This document shows, one piece after another, positions 25,819-36,305 of a stretch of DNA of 64,000 bases; the stretch's first letter is position 1, and every line of letters starts with the position of its first letter. The notes under the pieces were generated by a model that made no database searches, was not told the origin of the DNA, and worked only from the letters and a program-made list of their open reading frames with translations. Source of the stretch: Parascedosporium putredinis. Taxonomy: Eukaryota > Ascomycota > Sordariomycetes > Microascales > Microascaceae. Location: positions 3,906,001 through 3,970,000 of the forward strand of contig CASHTG010000015.1 of NCBI GenBank assembly GCA_949357655.1, given 5' to 3'. The position numbers and the translations under genes are program-made.

Positions 25819-26749
25819 TTACTGGACCTTCTTCAGCTCGACTTCGCTATCAAGGTAGCCCAAGTTAGTGGTCAGGTATCAGTTGGTGCCGAGAGTAAAG
25901 TTACTTACAAAAGGAGGTCGGCATTGGGGGAATGTGACCGGTGAATCCACTATACCCGACGTCAGTAAATTTTGTGTTTCGGCCACAAGTTCATCCACGA
26001 AAATGAGTGAGAAGGAGGGGTGCATTTCCGACTGTGTCGAAGGTGCTGCAGCTGAAGAATGCAGGATCACTGCGCCTGCACCCATCATTGGGTCGTCAAT
26101 CGAGACTCTACATACCGTTCGCCATAACCGTAGTCGCTATTATAATGAAGACGCGTTAGAATATTCAGCTTACATAGAAAGATCATAATCTATCTAGGTA
26201 GGTGTAGACAGAGGTAGAGGTAGGAACGGAGGTAGGCAGAGTTGCCTCGAACGTGCCGTGGGCAGATTTTCGCTTACCTAGTAATGTCAAGGAGGGCCTT
26301 TTCGCCAACCTTCATCTGGGTAACACCCTCCTCCCAGCCTATAGGACCTTGTTAGCAAGCTCAGAATCGTTGGGCGCGCGGCCCCGGTAAGTTGAGCTCT
26401 AAGGACGGAGCAAGTGGGCGGGGATATATGTCCCGAGGGTAAACGTTAACCCACCCTTGATGACTTGGCCGACGCCAATCCTGGTAACAAAGTCGCCGCG
26501 GCCCTCGGAGCTGTCGAACCTATTGATAAAGGGGAATTGTCAACAAACCACATGGCTTCAAGTAAAGACCAGCGGGCCAGCCCTCCCACTAGGGCGTGGG
26601 TTGGCCTTGATTGGAGACCGGCATCACCACATACTTAGCTCCTTACCGCCATTCGTCTTCAACCAGCCGGTATAAGCAATGGTCACAGTCTGGCCAGCGG
26701 TGGGGATGGGGCCAGAGCCCTCCTGGATGACGGTCTTAGTAACACCCAT
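25819..26749 (-). CDS. FPR1: FKBP12-type peptidyl-prolyl isomerase
   Basis: A small cytosolic FK506/rapamycin-binding prolyl isomerase; bound drug turns it against calcineurin or TOR. Start ATG 26749 (MGVTKTVIQEGSGPIPTAGQ). I assemble six exons: 26749-26647, 26519-26455, 26338-26278, 26136-26116 (only 21 nt), 25949-25909 and 25846-25819. Key family segments are VTIAYTGWLK, FDSSEGRGDFVTRIGVGQVI, KGWEEGVTQMKVGEKALLDI, SDYGYGER and, after one missing C at 25926-25930, HIPPNADLLF, ending EVELKKVQ. The active-site Tyr, Phe-Asp, Val-Ile and Trp are present. Introns 1-5 use GTAAGG, GTGGGT, GTAAGC, GTATGT and GTAAGT donors. Intron 1 joins exons out of phase by one base, which suggests another missing base or a misplaced boundary. 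The product is about 106 aa, close to the family norm. Confidence 0.9.
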
Positions 26750-28820
26750 TATGGCGGCGGGAGATTTGGGAAAAAGGGTGAGAAAAAGAAAGGTAGAGAG
26801 GCTGAGGTCAAACAAGGTCAAGAGCGAGGGTTAGAGAGGTTCGAAGAGAGTGGGATAATCGATGCCGGCAGGATAACGGGGTGGGGGGAAGCAGGGGAGG
26901 ATTAAATATCGAGCTTTGGGTCAGATCAACGAATTGGTTCCTCACTCGTCAGCAGTGGATGGTGCTCATCCTCTGGTACCGCATGTGGGAAGGTGGGGCG
27001 GGGAAAGCTCTTCATGGAGGGGTAGCAGGTTATAGGTCCAAGCAAGCCAAAGTCTGGACACCTCGAGAAGTGGGGCGAGGGGTAGAAGGAGAGAAAACGG
27101 GAAAGGACGGATCCAGGCGCGACGACGTCAGCTTCTGTTGGACCAGACTCGAAATTCCTCACTACAACGAGGATACGAAGGGAAAACCCCCAGGAGCTCG
27201 CTGGCTCGTACAGGCAAAGGTGACAAAGTAACGGGAAGGGTACTTGGATACTTTCGCCAGGTACTCTGTTTTGTGGGTAACGGCAAACGTTTGTCCATAC
27301 TAAAAAGGGGTGATCGGACAATGATCTGGAGATGACCTGTCTGTCCCCGAAGTACCTCGAGCTCTTGACCAACAGCAGTGAACCTACGAATGGCGGGCGA
27401 GAGAGAAATGCGAGAAGGGATGGATGGACCTTACAGATTCCGGAGCAAACGAGGAAAAGCGCCAAGGTAGCTTGGGGAATCCTCCCGTGGATTCATCTAT
27501 TGGATTGATCCTTCTTTCGGAGGCGTCGCGCCGGAGTCAATTGATCAAGAAAGAGCCATCTCAACTCTAACTGCAAAAAGCGATCTAGTCCGAACAGAAG
27601 GACCAGAAACACCACAAGAACATTGAAATGCACGCACGCATCCATCCATATGTATGCACGCTTGATGCTTTGCTGTAACTCGAGACTTTTGTTTTCGATG
27701 CTACCGACAGCGTGGAGTGTTCAAATGTCCTCATGCTTCTCCACAGCCAATCACTTGCGCCAAAGACAGGGCGCGCCTGGCCTGGGGTGATGGACAAGGA
27801 GGCGAACAGGTGGCGGGTTCCCAGGTCGCGCCTGCTTGCTTGCTCGCTTCGTTCCCTTTTGTGCTTCTATTGAAGAGGAAACTGCAAAGGAACAAGCAAC
27901 GTTTTTCTCAGGTACTTTATAGGCCGATCCCGAAAAGAACCCAGACAAGCTGGCAAGCTAGGTCACGCCAACCCCTGCCATCCGAGACGCCGTCCAGTCC
28001 CAATTCTTGGCTCGTCACAGACGAATCCAAAGATGGAGCCATTGATCTTTGTATTATCCTTGTGGTTTTTCCGTCTTCTAGAGTCTCTTATGCCGCGGTA
28101 CTGAAAAAGGGATTTCCCAGCCACAAATCGATTAGGCGTCAAGTGTATCTGAAAGCCAGTCCCAGTGGAAAGGGAAGGGACAATTGCCGGAAGTCGCGAC
28201 CCCGTCCAAAGCTTTCGTTCCAGTTAGTAAAGGTACCCGTAGATACACTTCGGACCCGTGCTACGTGCAGATTGTGCCTTCCAAGTGCAGGAAGCATGTG
28301 TCAACTAGGTCCCGCTTGCCGGGTTCAGTTCAGTGCAAGTACGACATCTCGTGTATTCCATCTTTGGGGGTTTCCCTCTGCTTGACCCTTGACAAACCCC
28401 TCCAACACGCATGGATCCAAGGATCGGCTCTGGCCATGCCTCGTCCAACTCTTGACCCAACAGGAACCTTGCCAGACCCGTCAACTGAGCTGCCTCACTG
28501 GTCGACTACCCCTCAAGGTCCCCTCCTCTCCACGCCTATCGCAGGACCACGCACATGTGCTGGTTTGTAGCTTGGTTTGTCGTTCGTCTTACCCAAAGAG
28601 AAATACGTAAAGTCAGGGTCCAAAGGCCCGTACCATGCACCTTCTTTTTTTCTACCATCATTCTCTTCGTACTCTGAAAACAGCCGCCGTCTGTCCGAGC
28701 CGCGACGAGAGGGGCAAAGCGGTTGGCTGCCACCGAGCAGATCGGCTTGTACGAGGCGAATCGGTATTTTGGACTTGCCCACAGATGATTCGAAGGCATC
28801 CATCCGACTCAGTCTTTCCG

Positions 28821-28841
28821 TTACCCGTTACCCGTTACCCG
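28821..28841. repeat. TTACCCG heptamer, three copies
   Basis: Three perfect head-to-tail copies of TTACCCG. It resembles but is not the fungal telomere repeat (TTAGGG/CCCTAA). Confidence 0.8.
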
Positions 28842-31800
28842 AGACCTAGACCTTTGATGGTCTGCGCTCCCCCACCGCCTTGTTCGGTATCTCAATGATC
28901 CAGAGGCTGGCTGGAACCGAGATGGTGCATCCGAGATGCAGGAAGGGTCTTTTGGGAAATGGCCCCCGTTATCGACTGCTCGCGTTTGTGTCTGTCAGGA
29001 TCGACAGCCCTAGCCCTGCGCTCATCGCAACCAACATTCACCGAATACCCATCGCCTTTGCATGCCTTTTCAAAGGCCTAGTAGTCTGCAAATGCCGCCA
29101 CTAGTCACATGGCCCGTTCCTTGCCGGATAGGGCCGTGGCACCGGCAAGCAAAAGCTTGCCACCAAGACACAACCCCCGGGGGAGATGAGAAGGATTTCT
29201 GACCGGCCTCGGAGGTAGTTTGTTTGTGACTGTCCAGGCCCGGGGCGCCACCAGAAGTACCTCTTCCAGCAAGCAAAAACGCCGGCGAACAAGGAGACTG
29301 GTGCGCTTCACGCGGGTCGGGGATCTTAAACGTATCATCTTGGCCGCCCATGGCCTTCAATTGGTCCCCCAAGCCTCTGCGTGCAGATATACAACATGGG
29401 GCCAAGCGAGAATGGCCCGATATCTTCTCCAGCTGAAGCTTCCAGACTCTTTTTCTTCCGCCATGAGTGATAGCCACGTATCTTGCGCGCTATGTCTTTG
29501 TTTTGAAAGCACTGTCCATATAAGTACGTGTCGAGCCGAAACCTTCCGAAATGCCTTCTTTAGGTTCCCGCCCGAGTATTGGTCACGAGATGTTTGAGAC
29601 TCATGTTCCCCTTCCCCGTGCCTCTATTCAGGGAAATTTGAAGAGTCAAAGGTTTGTATGGCCGATGGCACTCTTTGAGAAAGCTAGGAAGGCGCCGAGG
29701 TCCCCAGTAAGCAGGGCATATTCCATAGACGTGGAGCCGGGCCTGCAGAGGGATTGCATCAAGTTTTTGTTTGCCCGAATGCAGGGAGATGAATGAAGTC
29801 AAGCGTGCAGCCGGGACAAAAGAGTCTCCTCACACCCAGATGCAAGCCGAGCCTCCATAGCCATTGCCGGTGGGGAAACGTGAGCATTGATAGTATGAGT
29901 GGCAGACGCCTTGGCGATGGGGGGCCAGAAAAGCTCACATGCCTATAGCCGATCATCAATTGAGGGCACGAAAGGGCCGCCTCATCCTTCTGCTCGGCCC
30001 GGCGGTTTTTCGCAAGCTGTCCTGGCAGTTCTTGCTTCTTGTGTAATCCACCCGTGTCCTCTCACAAGTAGAAATCAGCGCCAATGCTCGGTCAGGTATG
30101 CTTACAGGGCGAGATTCCATGGAAGGTGGAAGAGGTTTATTGAGAGATAGCCGCGGACGAGGGTTGGGGGATATCAACTTTAGTGGCCATGTGTGACTAT
30201 CCCGCGATTCACCACGGGCTTATACGGCCCTGGGGCAGGGAGCATTGGTACTGGTGTCGCCATAAGAAACACGTCTCTGGTCATCGATTCATCGTACTAC
30301 CAGTACCATCATGATGGTCCTAGAATTTGTGCAGTTCTTAGTCACAGTGTTATATCGTCAAGGGGAAGCCAAACTATTCCAATATCGACACGGGCCAGCC
30401 ATCCTGAGAGAGATGGGCTATCAGCAGACCCTTCCTTGCGGCTATCCGTAGAAACGAGGGGGTCGGGCAGATGGGAGAACAAGGCAAGTTTTGCGAGATC
30501 GAACAAGTCCTCGAAACGAGGCCGTAGTGATTGGGCTCACTTTCACCGAATCCTTGCCGAGCCATCGTTGAGACCGTCATGTCGTCACTTAGACCTGGAG
30601 TAACCAATGCCCATGCACTCCCGAGATCTCGGTCGGCGTCGGTGAAGCTACTCTTTTGTTTCTCATGAGACACGGGAGGCTGAAAGAGGGAGGGTTGAAT
30701 GAATGGTGGAACCTTGAAAAAGAGAGCAAGATTCAACGTCCTCCGCTAGGAGGACGAAGGTCAGGCGCATGCTCGGGGATAGCTTCCTCTCTATTCTCAT
30801 GAAGGTGGAACCCTTCCCTAAGAGCCTAGTCTTCGCTGGGCAACGAAAAGAAGAGGTACTGACACGCCCTTACGATCGATAGATAACGCAAAGCGAGACG
30901 GTTTGCTACTCTGGCCAATTCCGAAGCCTACCATTCCCTTTTCCGTCCCCTAGGTCATTCTAGAGTCATCATAGAACTATCGCCAGTGCCAGGATTGGGC
31001 GAAGGACGACGAGAAGAGTTTGAAACGAAAGGTAATGGTGTGATGGCATGGACAAGAGCCTATTTCTTACGTACTCGAAAGGCGGTGCAAATGGAGAGCG
31101 GGTGTATCACACAGATGAAAGGGGAGGGGGAAAAAGGGGGGAGGCGGCTCATTGAGCCTTTTAGCGATGTGAAGATGCTTCGGGACAAGAGCCATCTGCC
31201 GGCATCGAGAGGTGGAAAGAGCAGTGTTCGTTTCCCCAGGCCCAAAAAAAAAAAGGAGAAGGGATCTACCACTGCGTTTCACACGAAGCCACGACGGAAT
31301 GTGTGTGGGGGCTGTAGTTATCCATGGCAGGGGATTCATTTTGCCTCTTCTTCTCTCATTTCCTTTCGTTTCGAAATCCCTCTTCAATCCCGAGAAGAAC
31401 AGTGATGTTAACGGAAGGAGAGCAATAGAGAAGAGATTCCGTCCGTCTACTGCACATGAGTCTCTATGGAGATCTCTCGTACCTAAAAGCAGAACCAAAG
31501 GCCAAACTCTCCTAAGAAAAAGCGGGATCGACGCTATCAAGATTGCCTCCCGAGACAGTTGGCCATCATAACCGTTGCAAGGTCGAACCGGCTCTCCGAG
31601 ATTGCGATATCACGGATGCTTTGTTCCTTGCTACCGGCATTGCCCCCCCGTCTTGTTTGCCCTTGGAGGCGGGGCCAAGGTAGGGCATCCTCACACGGGG
31701 CTGCTGTGGTTGTTCTATTTGTTCCTGTCCCTGCTTCACAATTCTCGTGAGTCAAACCTCTTGATGAAGGCGGATCACGGAGCAAAGGGGGTATGTCTAC

Positions 31801-32487
31801 ACACACACGCACGCACATATATAGATAGACACACGGGAGATGAAGGCCAAGTTTGCCGCCTTGAACGGGTCTTGAATCACTGAACATACCGTGAGACAAC
31901 CAAGCCTCCATACGTACGACACCAGTAGATAAAGGACACTGCGCATAGCCCCGGCCGCCGTTCTGGCGACAAGGTCCCGGGCAAAGCAAAGCTTCTAAGC
32001 GGGGATCTTCGTGGCGATCGGGAGCGGGAGAAAGCCCCCCAGGCAGAGGGGGAGGGGGACCCAATCCGCACGCCGATCTTCCGCTTCCCGCCGGATCTAC
32101 GTCGCCCGGGCTCATGCCCTTGTTTTCTTGTCAAATCTCTTGGTTGTTTGTGTGGAGAAACAATTTCTAACGCAATGCCCCATGGCCTCCGACTTCTTTT
32201 TCGTCGATGGACCTGCGAGGGGCTGTTTCACCCCACCGGATAGGGAATTGTATCGGAAAGAATCAGACGAGAAGATAAGAGAGAGAGAGAGAGAAAGCTA
32301 AGCCGTCAATTGCTCATGGATTAACCCTTCCGACACCCCACCCTCCTTTCTTTGCCTTGCTACCCGCGATATCAGACAGTTCTGACATGCTTCACTCCCC
32401 GAGACGAGACGGAGGAAATACAGGGGGCAAATGGGACGAAGGGCGATTTGAGGAAACTAACGAGGGTGCCGGCAAACGAGACGCAGG

Positions 32488-32507
32488 CACACACACACAC
32501 ACACACA
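32488..32507. repeat. (CA)10 microsatellite
   Basis: Ten perfect CA dinucleotides in non-coding DNA, directly followed by an ATATA segment. Confidence 0.9.
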
Positions 32508-34740
32508 TATACATCTCTGTCGTGGACAGTCACATCAGCAAGTCCGGGGAAAAAGGATTTAACCCCCAATAAACGGGATTAGGCGAGGAAGACAGAGAGA
32601 CACGGGAGGGGGATTAAACAACAGGTACCTGGTACCTATTTTCTCTATACGACGCGACCTGAAGCCTCGTGTCTATTCTTCTGTCTCTTCTCTCTCTTTT
32701 CTTCTTTTTGTTCTTACACGAGACTGTCGGGTTTCAGGTTCAGGATGGAGGGTTACGGGCTGAAGAGAGGGTCTCCTCGCCGGGCATGGCGAAGCCATCT
32801 CTCTCTCACGCTTTATTTTACGTGTGGAGTGGAGCTTGTAGCAAACCGATATTCCGGTTTGTCGTTTCTGCAGTCTCTTTGAGTCCTGGCTCCCCCTTCA
32901 TCTCACAATTAGGCGTCTGGCGGTGGCATCAATGTGGATGTTCAGGCGAGTGTTGCCTCGGACTCGAACCAGTGCGACATTTGGAGAGACGAGGTGGGCC
33001 TCGTAGGCGCGTTCCTTCCCGCGAGCGCACGCGCACAGGGTCTTTCTCTTTTCTCACAGACCCGTTTCCTTCCAAAAATATAACCCTTTCGAATCGTTCC
33101 ATGCACGAGGTCATTTCCGAAGGCGCTTGGGGGAGGGGAGGAGAAAAGGAAAGAAGACTTCTTTAATACGGCTAAGACGAATCGGATTAATGAAAAAAAA
33201 ACTTGGCAGGCCGGACGAGGCGAGGTGGAAATTGCGAACCCCACGGTCCCGGCGCGCGGCTCAATAGTTTCGTTTCTCTCTCGCAGTGGGAAACACCCCC
33301 GATTCTGGGCAAGGCTGATGGCGTGAAGAGGGGGGCGTCATATAAAACGAGCAGGCGTTTTGAGCTTGCTATGGGCCTGGCCATCGTGGCTAGCCTTGCG
33401 CGAGGCTAGTTACGCGCGCCTCCTCACTTCGTTCAGCTCGGGCGGCTTTGGTCAAAAGGCCCACGTATCCATTGGCTTGACAGAGACATGGAAATGACAG
33501 GAGAGGGCAAGGACTGACGTTGTCTCGGGGAGGCACATCTTTGAGGAAAAGGAAAAGGGAGGAAGAGGGAGGGGAAAGCCCTGAGCCCCGACCCCCGGAG
33601 CCCGGAACAACCCCCGATGGTAAACGGCGATGAGCCGGGTGATCGGCGACGATCCGATGTAGAGGCAGTGGGTGGTGGGGGATAGAGGGGTTGGCGCTTT
33701 GCTTCGTAGCTGCAGGTTGGGATTTTGGGCGGAAGAAGCAAAATCGAAAGCGAAAAGGCTTGCGTACGCCGGTGAATTATGTCTTTTCTTTCTTTTTCTT
33801 TTTTGACAGTTTACGACCCTCCCATTTCTTGAAGGTATGCGACGTTGGGTTGATCTCCATGCACACACATGCAGACGTCAAAAGTGGCCCGGCATGGCAT
33901 ATACAAACAGGCAAAGGGGGAAAGGAGAAAGGAAAAAGACCCAAGACCCGTTGTCGCAACATGCAGATGGCATCAGCAGGAAGGGTTTTGACTCAGATGA
34001 CTGCTTCTGCCATCATCATCCACGATGGATTCTCTCCATGTCGATTCACTGGTCGCGGGACCAGCCCCTGACTATTTCCCCTCTTCCATCTTTTCTCTTG
34101 CCCGGTTTGATATCTTTTGACAGGTCATGAACGGACGAGGACTCAAAGGGGAGACGGCGGAAAAGGACTCGGAAAAAAAAAAAAGAAAGTCTGGGGCAGA
34201 GTGAACATTTGGTAGCTCACGAGTCTCGCCCAGCCACATTCAAACTCCCTCCGATGACGAGATTCGTCCTCAGTTGTCATGCGTGTCCAGACCACTTGGT
34301 CGTCTTTGATCTAGATTCGACAGCCGGGGGTGTCTTACACTCGTCACCGGCGCCTTTCGGAAAGCCATATCTTTTTTATTTCTTTGCTTCTTTTGTTCCT
34401 TGATATTTCCCTCCTTTTCGCTGGCCCCTTGGCTTCCATGTCTCGACCTCGATAGCCCCCATCCATCTCAGATTAGCCTGTTTCTTGATTGGACAAGATC
34501 CGGAAGAGATGGCATAGGAAGGGCAAGGGACGAGGTGGGTTGGAAAGCCTCGAGTTGGGAAGAGTGACCTTGATGTCTCTTATTTTTAGTCTCACTCCCA
34601 TACCTTTATTCTCTCTCCAGCACTAGTTTTACTCCCAGCCGCCAACAAGTAATAAGAAAAAAAGCATATCAACATCGGGTCTCTTGACCATGACGGTCAA
34701 AACGGGCGCCATACCATACCCCCTTCCTCTATTCCCTCTG

Positions 34741-34870
34741 CGGCGTCCGTCCGATTTGGGCACCGAGGGGGCTACGAGGATGATGCGGCGGTTGCGGTTG
34801 CGATGCGGCGTCCGTCCGATTTGGGCACCGAGGGGGCTACGAGGATGATGCGGCGGTTGCGGTTGCGATG
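34741..34870. repeat. Perfect 65-bp tandem duplication
   Basis: The 65-bp unit beginning CGGCGTCCGTCC occurs at 34741-34805 and again, identically as far as I can read, at 34806-34870. The unit length is not a multiple of three and no gene crosses it. Complete identity implies a recent duplication or an assembly artefact. Confidence 0.9.
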
Positions 34871-35755
34871 CGACTGATGGCCTTGCACGTCTTTCTCTGG
34901 ATCGGCAGAGAAAACGGCACGGATGGAACCCTCACGAGGGCTTGAAAAGTGGACACCTTGCGGGACGATCACCACATGTTCGCTGTTGCAGATCACTGAG
35001 AAAACCGAAAAAGAGAACCAAGAAAAAAAAAAAAAAAAGAAGGGCGGGAAGGTCGCTTGAGGGGGGCAGGAAGGCGTAGCAACGAGTGTCACCTTAATCT
35101 GTCCAGGGCTCCTTGAACCATCAACATCTGTCAACTGAATGGAGATGTAAAGCGCGTGTGTTTGGTCCTTTGTTCACTCTCGCATTGTGGTTGTCTCCAC
35201 CCAATGACAGCAGTGGCGATGGCTGACATGTATTATAATAACATGTTCTTGAGATGACCATTATGTGCCCGTCCTCGGCGGAGCTTTTCTTGGTAGATGA
35301 TAACAAATACCGAGGTAATAACACCATGGGTTCGTGCCGTCCCCAAAAAAGGGAGAGAGACAAGAGCCCCCGCGACCGAAAGAGGAATGAAATTGAAGAG
35401 CCGTGATGGAATGCTCCGTGTGAAGATCTTCCCTTAATTAGACGCTAGGATCCTTGCACTCGCGCGTGTTCTGATTTTACTTGACCATCGTGAACGGATG
35501 TTGTCGGTAATTTGCGTAAGCGCACGTGGGATTCAGCTTCCCCCTTTTCCCTTCCCCTTGCCTTCTTGGGCCGACTCTCACCACATGTGCGTCGTGTGCG
35601 GCTGTGGTTTGTGGGGGAGGAGGCTCCTTTAACCATGGCGTTCCCTTGCTCTCCTTCTTGGCGAGGGCTCCGAATTGCCGGCCGTTGTTGAACTTATTTT
35701 GCTCAGCATGGAAGAAATCAATGATAACGATCCTCCGTAAGCTGAAACGGAGAGG

Positions 35756-35815
35756 AAGCTGGGCTATCAAGCTGGGCTATCAAGCTGGGCTATCCCCGCC
35801 GGGGGCTAGCCCAGC
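35756..35815. repeat. 13-bp triplication joined to a 9-bp hairpin
   Basis: AAGCTGGGCTATC is repeated three times (35756-35768, 35769-35781, 35782-35794). The GCTGGGCTA of the third copy (35784-35792) is the exact inverted complement of TAGCCCAGC at 35807-35815, giving a stem with a 14-nt GC-rich loop. Confidence 0.85.
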
Positions 35816-35952
35816 GTTCTCCGGTTCAAAGGTTATGTCTTCTTTTACTTTTCGGAGAATAGATTCGAGGAGGACCAACGCACCAAATCGAGGATAAAAT
35901 ACCGCTCTTAGCTTTCGTGGTCTGGTCGGGGTGGAGTGGGACAAAGAGGCCA

Positions 35953-36017
35953 TGTGTGAGCGTGCGTGGTTGTGTGTGTGTGCGTGTGTGTGTGTGTGAG
36001 CGTGCGTGGTTGTGTGT
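35953..36017. repeat. GT-rich microsatellite with duplicated 25-mer
   Basis: A 25-bp GT-rich word (TGTGTGAGCGTGCGTGGTTG followed by TGTGT) is present at 35953-35977 and again at 35993-36017, with GT repeats between the copies. Confidence 0.85.
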
Positions 36018-36266
36018 ATGTGGCCCTGACGAAGCGCCCAGAGCCTCCCCAAGATCAAGGCACTGGTTGGAAGGACTCGTGGCTCCGTGCAAGACCGTGA
36101 CTGATCGTTTCTTTCCTCGAACCCAACGGCTTCCATTGTGATTACGCAGCACAAATAAAAGAGGGCTGCAATGGAGCGGCGCTGCTGGCCCGTCTTTTGA
36201 TTATTCAATCGACATGTAAACTTGCGTCACCAGCGGGAACATGACTGATATCCTGACATGCGACTG

Positions 36267-36305
36267 CCGTTCCAATCTTCTATTCGCGCATGAAGATTGG
36301 AACGG
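36267..36305. repeat. Perfect inverted repeat, 14-bp arms
   Basis: CCGTTCCAATCTTC (36267-36280) and GAAGATTGGAACGG (36292-36305) are exact inverted complements around an 11-nt spacer. No gene is adjacent and no T-tract follows on the plus strand. It may be a protein-binding palindrome or an RNA hairpin. Confidence 0.85.

Noticed and set aside
27717..28385. A 222-codon plus-strand open frame in the desert.
   Set aside because: Low-complexity and random-looking translation, with no conserved motif and no supporting codon bias.
32945..33000. GGACTCGAACC, a possible minus-strand tRNA T-arm.
   Set aside because: The T stem does not pair and no cloverleaf can be drawn from the adjoining sequence.
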